Shown one piece after another: positions 17,234 through 26,172 of a stretch of 64,000 nt of DNA. Each line of letters opens with the position of its first letter. The stretch's first letter is position 1. A model generated the notes under the pieces. That model did not search any database, was not told the DNA's origin, and saw only the letters and a list, made by a program, of their open reading frames with translations. A program made the position numbers and the translations under genes. The DNA is from Thalassovita taeanensis. Its GTDB lineage: Bacteria; Pseudomonadota; Alphaproteobacteria; Rhodobacterales; Rhodobacteraceae. The stretch is from assembly GCF_900110775.1 (NCBI RefSeq), contig NZ_FOEP01000008.1:83565-147564 (forward strand), in the 5' to 3' direction.

Positions 17234-17833
17234 TCATTCCAGATCGACGTCGCCCAAGCGTGGCGCATGGACATGCGTCCGGACAAGGACTGCAGCGGCC
17301 GCGCCCGCGATGGCGCCGAAGAGATGCGCCTCCCACGAGACGCCGGATTGGCCCGGAAGAACGCCCCAGAGAATGGAGCCATAGAGGACACCGACCACCA
17401 GTGCCGCGCCTAGCGTGATCAGCGAGCGATCCACGAGGCCGCGCACCACGAGGAAGCCGAACCAGCCGAAGACCAGCCCTGACGCTCCGATATGAATGGC
17501 CGAGCTGCCGAACAGCCACACGAGACCGCCGCCGAAGCCGATCACCACGGCGTTCACCGGCAGCAAGACTCGCGTGGTTGTTGCCACCAGCAGTCCACCC
17601 ATCACCAGCAGCGGCGGCGTATTGGCCATCAGGTGCGCGAAGCTCCCATGCAGGAGGGGCATCGCGATGATGCCATCCAACCCACCGAAATACCGCGGGA
17701 TCAGCCCGAACGCCGGGTTCAGGCCGTAGCCGGTGATCCAATTGATGACCTGGACCGCCCAGAGCAGGGCGACAAAGGCGGCAAGCGCCGCAGCGCGCCG
17801 AAAAAAAGCGCGCATGTGATCCCGGTTCATCAT
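17234..17833 (-). CDS. Rhomboid-family intramembrane serine protease
   Basis: A 199-aa polytopic membrane protein with about six hydrophobic segments. The active-site pair is visible: GASG with the nucleophile serine in [11 protein letters not shown], and the histidine in [12 protein letters not shown] in the last membrane helix, as in rhomboids. Rhomboids cut transmembrane segments of substrates inside the bilayer; the substrate here is unknown. Two adjacent ATGs (17833 and 17830) fit; longer upstream frames are not hydrophobic. Convergent with the RT gene, it is more likely a backbone gene than part of the defence operon. Confidence 0.85.
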   Translation of the reverse strand: MMNRDHMRAFFRRAAALAAFVALLWAVQVINWITGYGLNPAFGLIPRYFGGLDGIIAMPLLHGSFAHLMANTPPLLVMGGLLVATTTRVLLPVNAVVIGFGGGLVWLFGSSAIHIGASGLVFGWFGFLVVRGLVDRSLITLGAALVVGVLYGSILWGVLPGQSGVSWEAHLFGAIAGAAAAVLVRTHVHAPRLGDVDLE

Positions 17834-17963
17834 GGCGGCGACAGTAGACGTCTCCGCAAGCCCTTCAACGGCTTTCGCGCGCTGCACAGGATGCCACCTC
17901 CAGGAAGGGGGGTTTGAGGCGGCCAACCTCGGTACGGCTCAAGCCAAGAGAATGGCTTCGATC

Positions 17964-18500
17964 TTACACGGTGTTCCCCGGCCGCAGCGGCATGATTTCA
18001 CGCTCGGGACGCTTCAGGGCTTCGGCGTATTTGCGCGCATTGTCATCGATCGTGTTGTGCCAAAGCTTCGAGACGAAGGCCCGGGCGTCTTGGACCGTCA
18101 TGTCTTTCAGCGAAGAGGACCGCGCCATGAAAAGCTCATCTTCGCTGATCGCAGCGGCGTTATGCATGGCGTCCGCGTAAAACGAAGGGTCGTTCAGGAC
18201 CTGCTCGCTCAGCGGCATCCGCGCAAGGTTCTCTTCCGGGATCGCCATGAAGACCGTGTCCTGCAAGTCGGTCAGATAAGCGCGGCGCGACGTGGACACC
18301 GACTTTCCCGCCGCCTTGGCGTCTAGATATGCCTGCCTTGTCCTGTCGAGCTTCGCCCTTGCATGGGTCATGATGACTTCACGCTTTCGGGCGGGTAGCG
18401 AAAATCCAGTGCAGCGCTCGATATGAGCAAGGAGTTCTGCAACCTCTGCCTCAACATCAAAGCTCTCGAACCATGGAACCGTCCCTGATCTAGCCGCCAC
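17964..18500 (-). CDS. Conserved hypothetical protein
   Basis: A 178-aa protein, family not recognised. It is largely helical, soluble and charged, with text such as FDVEAEVAELLAHIERCTGF and HARAKLDRTRQAYLDAKAAG, and no membrane segment. The start is taken as GTG 18500 because the region upstream is a palindromic AT-rich promoter-like stretch (18519-18541) and the longer frame runs through it and through the terminator of the next gene. It stands alone between the rhomboid and DUF736 genes. Confidence 0.6.
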   Translation of the reverse strand: MAARSGTVPWFESFDVEAEVAELLAHIERCTGFSLPARKREVIMTHARAKLDRTRQAYLDAKAAGKSVSTSRRAYLTDLQDTVFMAIPEENLARMPLSEQVLNDPSFYADAMHNAAAISEDELFMARSSSLKDMTVQDARAFVSKLWHNTIDDNARKYAEALKRPEREIMPLRPGNTV

Positions 18501-18518
18501 GCGCCCGCCCTCGATATT

Positions 18519-18541
18519 GCGATAATATATTATTGTATCGC
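18519..18541. promoter_or_regulatory. Palindromic AT-rich operator/promoter
   Basis: A 23-bp inverted repeat with outer arms GCGATA and TATCGC around a centre containing the palindrome AATATATT. It lies 19 bp upstream of the GTG start at 18500, where a promoter and operator would be expected. It shares the 10-mer CGATAATATA with the region upstream of the MobC-like gene, suggesting a shared regulator. Confidence 0.45.
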
Positions 18542-18593
18542 ATTTACACCAGATCGCAAGCGGGTGACGTCCTTCACGCAAACGGACATGGAA

Positions 18594-18625
18594 AAAGGGG
18601 AACCGTGGTCCCACGGCTCCCCTTT
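18594..18625 (-). terminator. Rho-independent terminator of the DUF736 gene
   Basis: A strong near-perfect hairpin: AAAGGGGA then CCGTGG, a TC loop, CCACGG and TCCCCTTT, with one unpaired base per side. On the minus strand it ends in a run of five T. It lies 31 bp past the DUF736 stop at 18656, in the right place and direction. Confidence 0.8.
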
Positions 18626-18655
18626 CGGTTCAGATTGTATTCTCTCACGCACTGG

Positions 18656-19384
18656 TCACGCGACCAGCGACAGCCCCGCGCCCGCGTCCTGCGGCTGCTC
18701 ACCGCTGTCGATGAACGGGATGATCGAGAAGGTCTGCCCGCCGCGCTGTTCTTCGTTCTGCACGGCGTTGACGCGCAGGTCGCCATCGGGCGTGTTGATC
18801 AGAAGCGACAGGTAGTCATTGCCCGTGCGGCTGCTTTTGGCCATCCACGCCGAGCCGACGCGGATCGGTGTGCCCCGGGGCGAGCTGACCTCGATGCGGT
18901 AATCGGGGTGGGTCTTCTCGGATTTGTAGCTGTTTTCGATCAGCATGAACTCCAGATCGAACATCATGTTGGCGATGTAGCCGGTGAAGGCGTTGTCAGC
19001 GTCCATGGCGGTGAGCTCGCCCGAGATCGAGCCGGATTTCATCAGGCCGTTCGAGACCAGCGGGATGATCTCGAATGCGCCGCTCTGGGCGGCGCGCGCC
19101 TCTTTCGTCTGCACCGCGTTGACCCGGAACGGGCCGAGGCCGACATCGATCTGCATCGAGATGTAGGGGTTGCCGCTGGTATTGCCGGTCTCGTTCCAGG
19201 CCGTGCCGATGCGCACCTTGCGGCCTGATTTGTTGACTGCCGTCACGTCAAAATCCGGGCTGCGTTCGGACATCTTTGCCCGCGCCTCCAACTGGATGGC
19301 GATGTCAAAACGCGTCGAGTGGATCATGCCGGTGTACTGAGCGGCTGCGGTCTCGACATTGCGGGTGAGGGTTCCTGCGAACAT
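18656..19384 (-). CDS. DUF736-family plasmid protein with duplicated domain
   Basis: A 242-aa protein built of two DUF736-like repeats: each has a charged strand, a G-x-AW motif (RIGTAWNETGNTSGNPYISM and RVGSAWMAKSSRTGNDYLSL) and an FRVNAVQ/LRVNAVQ end. DUF736 genes are common on alphaproteobacterial conjugative plasmids; function unknown, often beside transfer and maintenance genes. Most relatives are single-domain of about 100 aa, so this double form is longer than usual. ATG 19384 starts the first repeat. A leader hairpin of the recurrent type lies at 19475-19493. Confidence 0.8.
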   Translation of the reverse strand: MFAGTLTRNVETAAAQYTGMIHSTRFDIAIQLEARAKMSERSPDFDVTAVNKSGRKVRIGTAWNETGNTSGNPYISMQIDVGLGPFRVNAVQTKEARAAQSGAFEIIPLVSNGLMKSGSISGELTAMDADNAFTGYIANMMFDLEFMLIENSYKSEKTHPDYRIEVSSPRGTPIRVGSAWMAKSSRTGNDYLSLLINTPDGDLRVNAVQNEEQRGGQTFSIIPFIDSGEQPQDAGAGLSLVA

Positions 19385-19474
19385 GGGATGGTTCCTTTTG
19401 GATTGGCCGGTGCCTGACGTTCTTGCCAACGCATCCGGGATTGCTTTCTCGACCCCTCTTGGGATCACAAATCA

Positions 19475-19493
19475 GAAAGCCTGCTTTCCTTTC
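19475..19493 (-). repeat. Recurrent intergenic hairpin, copy A
   Basis: Minus-strand hairpin with stem GAAAG/CTTTC and loop GAAAGCAGG, between the stop at 19509 and the DUF736 start at 19384. Same design as copies B-F: an A/G-rich arm, a loop with AAAG-Y/C-GG, a pyrimidine arm. Confidence 0.6.
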
Positions 19494-19508
19494 AGCCCCG
19501 CCCACTGG

Positions 19509-19811
19509 TCAGAGCTGCCGTCCGAGTGGGAATGCCCCCGCGCCTCCGGGTGCTGCGCCCCTCCCCTGTCCGTCTGGTCTTGATTGGCTGCTCGGATTTT
19601 CAACGCTGTCCTCCGACCGCGCGATGAAGAACTCCACCTCTTTTCCGTTCAACCCGTGCCCGCCCCGGTCGGTCAGACCGATGCAGCTGCCGTTCGGCAC
19701 ATAGGTGATCAGGTACTGCCCAAGCCGGTCCTTGTGGACAACGTAGCCGGTATTGGCCCAATGCACGGTCTGGCCGGCATCGACGGCCGCCTTGATGGCT
19801 TCGAGTGTCAT
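19509..19811 (-). CDS. Small conserved hypothetical protein
   Basis: A 100-aa protein beginning MTLEAIKAAVDAGQTVHWAN and containing YVVHKDRLGQYLITY and GLTDRGGHGLNGKEVEFFIA, then a Ser/Pro/Gly-rich tail. It looks like a small beta-rich domain plus disordered C-terminus. Small proteins with this VHW...Y opening recur on Rhodobacterales plasmids; no function is known. ATG 19811 has a GAGGA ribosome site; the longer frame upstream is less likely. Confidence 0.65.
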   Translation of the reverse strand: MTLEAIKAAVDAGQTVHWANTGYVVHKDRLGQYLITYVPNGSCIGLTDRGGHGLNGKEVEFFIARSEDSVENPSSQSRPDGQGRGAAPGGAGAFPLGRQL

Positions 19812-19911
19812 GCGATCCTCCTCAAGAAGAATGGTGGGGAAACGACGCAAGAAGCCCGATCTTCCAACCGGGCTTCCATGCAGTATTCGTTTGGCAAACG
19901 GCCAAGAGCTG

Positions 19912-20373
19912 TCAGGCGCTTTGCGTGGCTTGCGTCGCGCGCGACGCCATCCAATCCTTCAGGCCAAGAACCGTTCTTCCGGCGGCGACCTCGGAGGCCC
20001 AGGCAACCCTTGGGTCGCCGCAGGGCTCATTGCCGACATGCCGGTCGATGTGGCCATTTGCCATCCATGGCTCGGGCTGGATCCGTCGAAGCCAGTCCGC
20101 CATGCTCGGAATGCGGCCCTGACAGTCTTCGCGGACATGCTGCTCGCCGATCCAGCGCACGGGGATCTCTCGACCTGCGCTATTGGTCAGGGTCAGGCCG
20201 AAGACACGTTCGGCCTCGAACAGGCCTTGAGCGTGGTGGCGCATGGCTCGGTGCGTGAAGAGCGCGAGATGCTCTTTCGAGGCGTCAAACCAATCGTGCA
20301 CAGCCTGATAGTCAGACGGCACCCCGCCGAATTTCCGGGCCGAGCTTTCGGCATGATGAAGCGGATGCGCCAT
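19912..20373 (-). CDS. DUF6915-like conserved plasmid protein
   Basis: A 153-aa soluble protein. Its first part MAHPLHHAESSARKFGGVPSDY followed by HDWFDASKEHLALFTHRAMRHHAQGLFEAE is His-rich and resembles the DUF6915 family of short proteins, some of which have His arrangements suggesting metal binding. The later text RWIGEQHVREDCQGRIPSMADWL supports the family. The ATG is 1 bp after the stop of the upstream gene, so the two are co-translated. Role unknown. Confidence 0.7.
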   Translation of the reverse strand: MAHPLHHAESSARKFGGVPSDYQAVHDWFDASKEHLALFTHRAMRHHAQGLFEAERVFGLTLTNSAGREIPVRWIGEQHVREDCQGRIPSMADWLRRIQPEPWMANGHIDRHVGNEPCGDPRVAWASEVAAGRTVLGLKDWMASRATQATQSA

Positions 20374-20374
20374 C

Positions 20375-20761
20375 TCACAGCCCCTCGTCATAGCTATGCG
20401 AGCATTCAACGTAGCGGTCCGCATGATCGAGCGTGATGCTGTCGGCTGCTATGTCCCAGGTCAGCGTGCCGTAGCCGCCCTCGTTGTTTTCGAACCCCGG
20501 GTGATGGTGATAGGCGAGCGACCAGGCGAAATCGCCCACGGCGGTGGCAAGCGGTTCCGGCAGTTGGACCTCCGCAGGCTGCACAGTCACATCCTCAACA
20601 TTGCCGGAGTCGCCATAACCTTCGTATTCGGCAGTGACCTCGCTGATGCCAAGCGCGCGCAATTGCGCGATCAGCTCCGCTCGGGATGCCTTCAAGGTGG
20701 TTTCGCGCTCCGCGCGCCACTGAGCCGCAATCGCGGCGTAATCGATCTGGGGATTGGTCAT
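20375..20761 (-). CDS. DUF6878-like conserved plasmid protein
   Basis: A 128-aa protein. The N-terminal helix AIAAQWRAERETTLKASRAE leads to ALGISEVTAEYEGYGDSGNVEDV and a C-terminal WSLAYHHHPGFENNEGGYGTLTWDI with SHSYDEGL. This YxGxGDSG...GGxG pattern is that of DUF6878, found on rhizobial and Rhodobacterales plasmids. Function unknown. It is the first gene of a pair with the DUF6915-like gene and is preceded by a copy of the recurrent hairpin. Confidence 0.72.
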   Translation of the reverse strand: MTNPQIDYAAIAAQWRAERETTLKASRAELIAQLRALGISEVTAEYEGYGDSGNVEDVTVQPAEVQLPEPLATAVGDFAWSLAYHHHPGFENNEGGYGTLTWDIAADSITLDHADRYVECSHSYDEGL

Positions 20762-20864
20762 GGGTCCGTCCTCTTGTCTGAATTTGGGGGGCCGGGCGTG
20801 GCATTGGTCAGCGCGCGGCCGGAAAGCGCAGACCGAGCAAACCCCGATCCGCGACGCCCGGCAT

Positions 20865-20882
20865 AAAGCCCGCTTTAACTTT
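20865..20882 (-). repeat. Recurrent intergenic hairpin, copy B
   Basis: Minus-strand stem AAAG/CTTT with loop TTAAAGCGGG, beginning directly after the stop of the giant helicase gene (20883) and 104 bp before the DUF6878 start. Confidence 0.55.
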
Positions 20883-23800
20883 TCAGGCGGCTTGTTCTGA
20901 CGTCACGGCGGCTTCCTGCCTCACGATCCGGGCCAGAATGCTCCCCGTGTCGATCCCGTCCCCATGCGGTAGGAACACCCGCAGCTGGAAAGCAATGATC
21001 TCCGTGAAACACCCCATGACCTTGAGGCCTTCGATCATGCCCTTGTCCGCGCCGCCAAGCTCGAGGCGCATCTCGCCTGCGACGCGGCGACGGGTCAGGG
21101 TGAGACCCTGGCCCAGATCCACAGGCGCGGTGGTGCCGAGGGCGGCGGTCAACATCTCCTGCGGTGTTTGCGGGTTGGACACGAGGAAGCGGGCGCGCAG
21201 CGCGGCCGCCCCTTCCTCGCTCAGAGTGCGCCCAATCATCGCCGTCGCCCCGTCCGGCGTGACCCGGTAGATGCGCTCATTGGTGGTCGGAATGTCCTTC
21301 CAGATCGGCAGCAGCAGCCCGGTCAGCAGGTAGAGCTTGGTCGTGGTGGTTTTTGGCAGGGACGCAGCCTCGGCATCCCAAAGACGTGCGAACTCAGGCC
21401 TGTCGATCTCTTCCCAAGCCGAGGACTCAAACCGTGCCTCTTCGAGATAGCTCGACCCGTTTGGCCGCACCGCCTTGCGCATCAGCGTGACGATGTCCTC
21501 GTCATACATCTGCATGGGCCGCGCCGAGATGAGCGCCGCGCGACCGGAGGCGCGGTTAACCATCGGCAGCTTGTCGGGATTGCGCGATATGGCCTCTTCG
21601 GCGCCCAGGACATACACTGGGTCCGTCACCTCAAGTCCGATGATCCGCGTCACGGCACCGGATTTCGGGCAGGTCCAGAGATCCTCTGTGGAGACCTGTT
21701 CGATCCTTTCGCCACGCAGGGTTTCGACGCCGAGATCGAGCGTGCCCGCCGCGCGCGCCCGTTCAGTCTGATCGGCAATCCGGCGCATGAACTCGGCAAA
21801 GAGCGCGTTCTGCATGTGGATGGGCAGGGCAAGCACCCGGTTGAGAAACCGCTGGATCGGGGGAAGCTCCTCAAGGAGCACCCCGTCCTTGTCGATCAGC
21901 CGCAGGGCCGTCCAGTCGGTGAAGCTCTCGTAGCTCATCGCCTCAGCGCGCCCGGCGGCAAGATCGGCGAAATACCCACGCAGCGCGGCCCGCGCGATCG
22001 GGCTTTCGAGATTGTCCTCCTCGCGGAACATGCCCTGCGAGCCGGTCTCGCGCTGACCCTTGGTCAGGGCCCCCAGCTGGTCGAGGCGTTTGGCTATAGT
22101 TGACGTGAAGCGTTTCTCGCCATGCACATCGGAGGTGCAGACCCGGAAGAACGGCGCGCTGACCTGTGCTGAGCGATGGGTGCGCCCAAGCCCCTGAATG
22201 GCCGCATCCGCGCGCCAGCCGGGCTCCAGTAGATAGTGCCGCCGCCGCTTCTGGTTCTTCGCCGTTTGTGCCGCATGATAGGACCGGCCCGTCCCGCCCG
22301 CATCGGAAAAGATAAGGATATCCTTCTCGCCGTCCATGAAGGCTTGGGTCTCGGATGAATTGCTGCTGGCGGCGCGTTTCTCGATGAAGAGGTGGCCATC
22401 CTCGGCCTTGAGGGGCCGGATGGACCGGCCCGTGACCTCTGCTACAGCCTCGTCGCCAAAGGCCCAGAGGATCTGATCGAGCGCCGAGGGGATCGGGGCC
22501 AGCGTCATCAACTCCATCATTGCCGCATCGCGCAGGGCGAGCGCCTCGCGCGAGACAACGAGCGCGCCGGTCTCATCCCGCAAAGGTTCCGCCACCATGT
22601 TGCCGTCAATCTCCACGAGCTTTTGCGCATGAATCGGGAAGGCCTGTTCGAGGTATCCCAGGACGTAGTCGCGCGGCGTTAGCGCGCCCTCGACCAGCTC
22701 GTCCTCCGGGTCCATCGTCTCAAGCCGACGTTTCAGCAGGCTTTCGCCTGTAGAGACCACCTGAATGACGCAAGCCTTGCCCGCCGCCAGATCGTCCGCG
22801 ATGGCGCGGATGATGGTCGGGGCCTTCATGCCCATCAGCAGATGATTGAAGAAGCGCTGCTTCGTGCTCTCGAAGCGAGATTTGGCCGAGGCGCGTGCGG
22901 CCGAGGCATTGGTCTCGCCCGAGGCGTCGTTGACGCCGGTCGCAGTCAGCGCCGCTTCGAGATTGTGGTGGATGGTGCGAAACGCTCCAGCGTAGGCGTC
23001 GTAGATCTCGATCTGGGCCGAGGTGAGCGCGTGTTCGAGCACGTCATACTCCACGCCGTCGAAGCTGAGGGCGCGGGCCGTATAGAGCCCGAGCGTCTTG
23101 AGATCGCGCGCGACCACCTCCATGGCGGCGACACCGCCGGCTTCCATCGCAGAAACGAAACTCTCGCGGCTTGGAAAGGGGTATTCAGGGCCCTGCCCCC
23201 AGAGACCGAGACGCGCGGCATAGGCGAGGTTGTGCACGCTCGTGGCACCCGTGGCAGAGATGTAGAAGACGCGGGCGCGGGGTGCTGCCAGTTGCAGCCG
23301 TAGGCCAGCAAGGCCCTGCTGGGAGGGTTTGACCCCCCTGCCCTGCTCAGACCCTGCCGCGTTCTGCATGGCATGGGCCTCATCGAAGGCAAGAACGCCG
23401 TCAAAGTCTTCACCCATCCAGGCGAGGATCTGGCTCAGTCGCGTGGTGCCGCATTTGCCCGCGGACCGCAGCGTGGCGTAGGTGACGAAGAGGATGCCGT
23501 CGCCCATCGGGACGGGCTGGTCCGGTTTCCATTTGGAAAGCGGCTGAATGTCGGCTGGCGAGCCGCCGAGATCGGTCCAGTCGCGGATGGCGTCCTCGAT
23601 GAGCGTGGCGGATTTGGAGACCCAGATCGCCTTTCTGCGCCCGGCCAGCCAGTTCACGAGAATGAGCCCCGCGCATTCGCGCCCCTTGCCGCAACCGGTG
23701 CCGTCGCCGAGGAAATAGCCAAGGCGATAGGCACGTGCATCCGGGTCATCATCGGCGCGCGTCAGCTTGGTCTGGTCGTCATCGATCGCGAACCGACCCG

Positions 23801-25145
23801 GCAGGTCGCGCCCATGGGCGTCATGCGCCATGATGATGGTCTCGAGCTGCGCCTCGGAGAGATCTCCCTCCTCGATCAACCGTGCGGGCAGGCGCAAGTC
23901 ATCACGGCCCGTATTTGAGGGCATGGGCGGGGCAACCGAGGCCATGGCGATGCTTTCAACGAGCGGCGTGGGATGTTCCTGCGCATCCGCAATCTCGATC
24001 CGTTGCGGACGGTAGCGCGCATAGATGTCCGAGATGGGCATGTTGTTGCGCGGGGTCTGAAGGCTCGTGAAGCTGAGCGGACGGACGGCATTGGCCCTGG
24101 CTGTGGGGGCGGTGATAACACCGGCAGCGGTCTTGCGCGGGACAGATGATCGAACGTTCGGCCGAGCATGAGGGATCGCTTCAACCCGTTGGGCCGGGCT
24201 CATCTCGGTCCGTGTTGCGGCCACGGCATCGACAAATGGAAGGGCTTCATCCAGATCGCACAAAGTGGCGCGGATTATCTCGCCGCCCTCCTGCACCTTG
24301 TCGAAGACCATGAGCTGGGTTTCGACAGAGGTGCCGAGCTTGCGATAGACCTGTCCCGGCATCGTCAGCGCCAATCGCGGCGTCAGGAGACCGCAGGCGC
24401 GGGACCAATGCGCGGCATCGCGTTCGGGCGTGAATCCCGGCGGCATGATCGCCACCAGCCGCCCACCGGGCGCGAGACGCTTGGCAGCCGCGATGAGATG
24501 TTTGGCGGCGATGTGCTTGTCTCGGGAGCGATCGACCGAGGAGGCGAAGGGCGGATTCATCACCACGACGTCGGGTAGAACCGGCGTCTGCAGCAGATCG
24601 TCGATATGCTCGCCGTCATGGCCCGTCACCTCGCCGCCGAAAACCGCGCGCAGGAGGCGCTGGCGAAAAGGGTCGATCTCGTTGAGCAAAAGCGTGGCAC
24701 CGGCCCGGGCGGCGAAAGTAGCCAGGGCACCGGTGCCAGCCGAGGGCTCCAGCAAAGTCTCGCCCTTGCGAATGGCTGCCGCCCGCACGACCATTGCCGC
24801 GAAAGGCAACGGCGTGGAAAATTGCTGCAGCCGGATCTGCTGCTCTGACCGGCGGGTTTCCGTCAGCAGCCGTGAGGCAAGCAGCTTTGCAGCGGCGATG
24901 TCACCTGCTGCACCGTCCCCACGCAGCACAACCTGGATGGCCGCGGCCTGCATCAGGTCATAGGCCATGCGCCAGTCCCAGGCACCGCCGGCATCGCTGC
25001 CATGGAACGTCTCGCGCATGATACGCGCGAGCGCTGAACTGCGCAGGGGCTGGTTGTCGACCTCCGCGCCGATCTGCGCGAGGGCAGAGGTGAGGTTAGC
25101 GTCGGAGATTGGGAAAGCCGGGTTTGCCGGTTTGGGCCTGGACAT
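20883..25145 (-). CDS. Methylase plus Strawberry-notch-type helicase giant protein
   Basis: A 1420-aa protein. The N-terminal third is an N6-adenine-type methyltransferase domain: LLEPSAGTGALA (SAM-binding) and VVMNPPF (catalytic NPPF). The middle and C-terminal parts are a superfamily 2 helicase of the bacterial Strawberry-notch type: GDGTGCGKGRECAGL as the nucleotide loop, FDEAHAM as motif II, and QGLGRTHRSAQ as motif VI. These proteins are hallmarks of large alphaproteobacterial plasmids and some phages; they are thought to act on incoming or replicating DNA, for example by modifying it against restriction. The role is inferred from domains. ATG 25145 starts the conserved part. Confidence 0.85.
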   Translation of the reverse strand: MSRPKPANPAFPISDANLTSALAQIGAEVDNQPLRSSALARIMRETFHGSDAGGAWDWRMAYDLMQAAAIQVVLRGDGAAGDIAAAKLLASRLLTETRRSEQQIRLQQFSTPLPFAAMVVRAAAIRKGETLLEPSAGTGALATFAARAGATLLLNEIDPFRQRLLRAVFGGEVTGHDGEHIDDLLQTPVLPDVVVMNPPFASSVDRSRDKHIAAKHLIAAAKRLAPGGRLVAIMPPGFTPERDAAHWSRACGLLTPRLALTMPGQVYRKLGTSVETQLMVFDKVQEGGEIIRATLCDLDEALPFVDAVAATRTEMSPAQRVEAIPHARPNVRSSVPRKTAAGVITAPTARANAVRPLSFTSLQTPRNNMPISDIYARYRPQRIEIADAQEHPTPLVESIAMASVAPPMPSNTGRDDLRLPARLIEEGDLSEAQLETIIMAHDAHGRDLPGRFAIDDDQTKLTRADDDPDARAYRLGYFLGDGTGCGKGRECAGLILVNWLAGRRKAIWVSKSATLIEDAIRDWTDLGGSPADIQPLSKWKPDQPVPMGDGILFVTYATLRSAGKCGTTRLSQILAWMGEDFDGVLAFDEAHAMQNAAGSEQGRGVKPSQQGLAGLRLQLAAPRARVFYISATGATSVHNLAYAARLGLWGQGPEYPFPSRESFVSAMEAGGVAAMEVVARDLKTLGLYTARALSFDGVEYDVLEHALTSAQIEIYDAYAGAFRTIHHNLEAALTATGVNDASGETNASAARASAKSRFESTKQRFFNHLLMGMKAPTIIRAIADDLAAGKACVIQVVSTGESLLKRRLETMDPEDELVEGALTPRDYVLGYLEQAFPIHAQKLVEIDGNMVAEPLRDETGALVVSREALALRDAAMMELMTLAPIPSALDQILWAFGDEAVAEVTGRSIRPLKAEDGHLFIEKRAASSNSSETQAFMDGEKDILIFSDAGGTGRSYHAAQTAKNQKRRRHYLLEPGWRADAAIQGLGRTHRSAQVSAPFFRVCTSDVHGEKRFTSTIAKRLDQLGALTKGQRETGSQGMFREEDNLESPIARAALRGYFADLAAGRAEAMSYESFTDWTALRLIDKDGVLLEELPPIQRFLNRVLALPIHMQNALFAEFMRRIADQTERARAAGTLDLGVETLRGERIEQVSTEDLWTCPKSGAVTRIIGLEVTDPVYVLGAEEAISRNPDKLPMVNRASGRAALISARPMQMYDEDIVTLMRKAVRPNGSSYLEEARFESSAWEEIDRPEFARLWDAEAASLPKTTTTKLYLLTGLLLPIWKDIPTTNERIYRVTPDGATAMIGRTLSEEGAAALRARFLVSNPQTPQEMLTAALGTTAPVDLGQGLTLTRRRVAGEMRLELGGADKGMIEGLKVMGCFTEIIAFQLRVFLPHGDGIDTGSILARIVRQEAAVTSEQAA

Positions 25146-25186
25146 GGGGATTTTCCTTTGGATCAGGGTCTGAGTTCCAAAGGACA

Positions 25187-25206
25187 AAAAGCCCGCTTTC
25201 GCTTTT
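25187..25206 (-). repeat. Recurrent intergenic hairpin, copy C
   Basis: Minus-strand stem AAAAGC/GCTTTT with loop GAAAGCGG, followed by TGT. It lies 41 bp before the start of the giant helicase gene and after the stop at 25247. Confidence 0.65.
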
Positions 25207-25246
25207 CAGGATGGCGGGGTCAGACCGCGCTGCCCCCAAGGCTTGG

Positions 25247-25399
25247 TCAGGACTTGGGTTCGACCTGCCGCTTCGCATCAATCAATGCCTGTGCGGCCTG
25301 CATCACCTGAACTTGAGATGTTCCCGAGCGTGCATCCTCCAGCGCGGCCTGCACCTGCGCGCAAAACCAGGCGTCATAAGAATTCGCTTCAGCGGCCAT
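25247..25399 (-). CDS. Small PaaA2/stability-determinant-like protein
   Basis: A 50-aa protein containing NSYDAWFCAQVQAALEDARS and QVMQAAQALIDAKR. The YDAWFxAxVxxAL pattern is that of small antitoxin-like stability determinants (PaaA2/ParD-like) that neutralise RelE/ParE toxins. No ParE-type gene is beside it; the nearest toxin is YhaV, which has its own antitoxin upstream. It may therefore be an orphan antitoxin or a regulator. Start ATG 25399 overlaps the 3-prime end of the next small ORF by 11 bp. Confidence 0.6.
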   Translation of the reverse strand: MAAEANSYDAWFCAQVQAALEDARSGTSQVQVMQAAQALIDAKRQVEPKS

Positions 25400-25553
25400 G
25401 GAAATGCTCCTCGAGAGCTTTATCCAGAAGCTTGCCAAGGCCATGGGGCATGTCTGCAACGTGCACCGCGACTGGCAAACGGCCCCGCTTCATCTGGGAC
25501 GCGCATTGCTCATCGAGACCAAGAAGTGGCCCTTCCTTTCCCGTTTCGTCCAT
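25389..25553 (-). CDS. Small hypothetical protein (54 aa)
   Basis: A short ORF starting MDETGKEGPLLGLDEQ and ending in a GKLLDKALEEHF helix. It is not recognised. It has a good ribosome site (GGAGAA) and its end overlaps the following 50-aa gene by 11 bp, which suggests translational coupling. A longer frame from 25676 would run into the end of yhaV and is less likely. It could be a partner of the PaaA2-like protein, although it lacks ParE/RelE features. Confidence 0.45.
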   Translation of the reverse strand: MDETGKEGPLLGLDEQCASQMKRGRLPVAVHVADMPHGLGKLLDKALEEHFHGR

Positions 25554-25653
25554 TGCGTTTTCTCCAACCGTGTTAAGGCGTGAGGTTACATCACCTTGCG
25601 TGATATCGTAAACGGCGGTGCCGTTAGGGTCGCAGAAAATCATCCTAGGCCAC

Positions 25654-26172
25654 TTACCGATCGGGCGCCGCTTCAAGGGAAGTTTCGAACCGCTTGTCCG
25701 CCGCCGCGGCTTCTTTCAGGAGCGCGTCAAAATTGTCAGGTGGGTTGCCATCTTCCAGCATCCCTTTGAACGTCGCATAGGCATCCGTCTTGCTGCCATA
25801 GGCGCGCAGGGTCTTGTCGTCGTTCACCCAGGCCACCACGATGACCTTCGCATCGCTGTTGAACCGGTAGAACAACCGATACTGTTGGAAGAATTTCGCC
25901 CGGAACCAGTGCTTGCGGTGATCGCCGAGTGTGCCGCCTTGCCGGAAGGCGGCGGCACCCGGATCTGCCGGTATGGCCTCGGTGACCAGCTTGAAGATGG
26001 CGGCCAGCCGTTTCGTGGAATTCTTCTTGCGCCAGGTCTTGGGATCGCGTGCCTTACGCGCCTCGACTTCCTCGATCAGCCCTTCGAGCTGGTCCAGAAA
26101 GAGCGGATGCGCATAAATCGACCATCCGTTTACGACAAGGGGCGCTTGGGCGGGCACGCTATCGCCGCTCAT
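25654..26172 (-). CDS. yhaV: YhaV-family toxin (ribosome-dependent mRNA interferase)
   Basis: A 172-aa RelE-superfamily toxin of the YhaV group. Diagnostic text: VNGWSIYAHPLFLDQLEGL at the N-terminus, then RQGGTLGDHRKHWFRAKFFQQYRLFYRF and VVAWVNDDKTLRAYGSKTDAY. The H-R-K-H-W-F-R-A-K-F core holds the catalytic basic residues. YhaV cleaves mRNA on the ribosome and is held in check by PrlF. The start overlaps the prlF stop by 4 bp, antitoxin first, as expected. Confidence 0.93.
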   Translation of the reverse strand: MSGDSVPAQAPLVVNGWSIYAHPLFLDQLEGLIEEVEARKARDPKTWRKKNSTKRLAAIFKLVTEAIPADPGAAAFRQGGTLGDHRKHWFRAKFFQQYRLFYRFNSDAKVIVVAWVNDDKTLRAYGSKTDAYATFKGMLEDGNPPDNFDALLKEAAAADKRFETSLEAAPDR

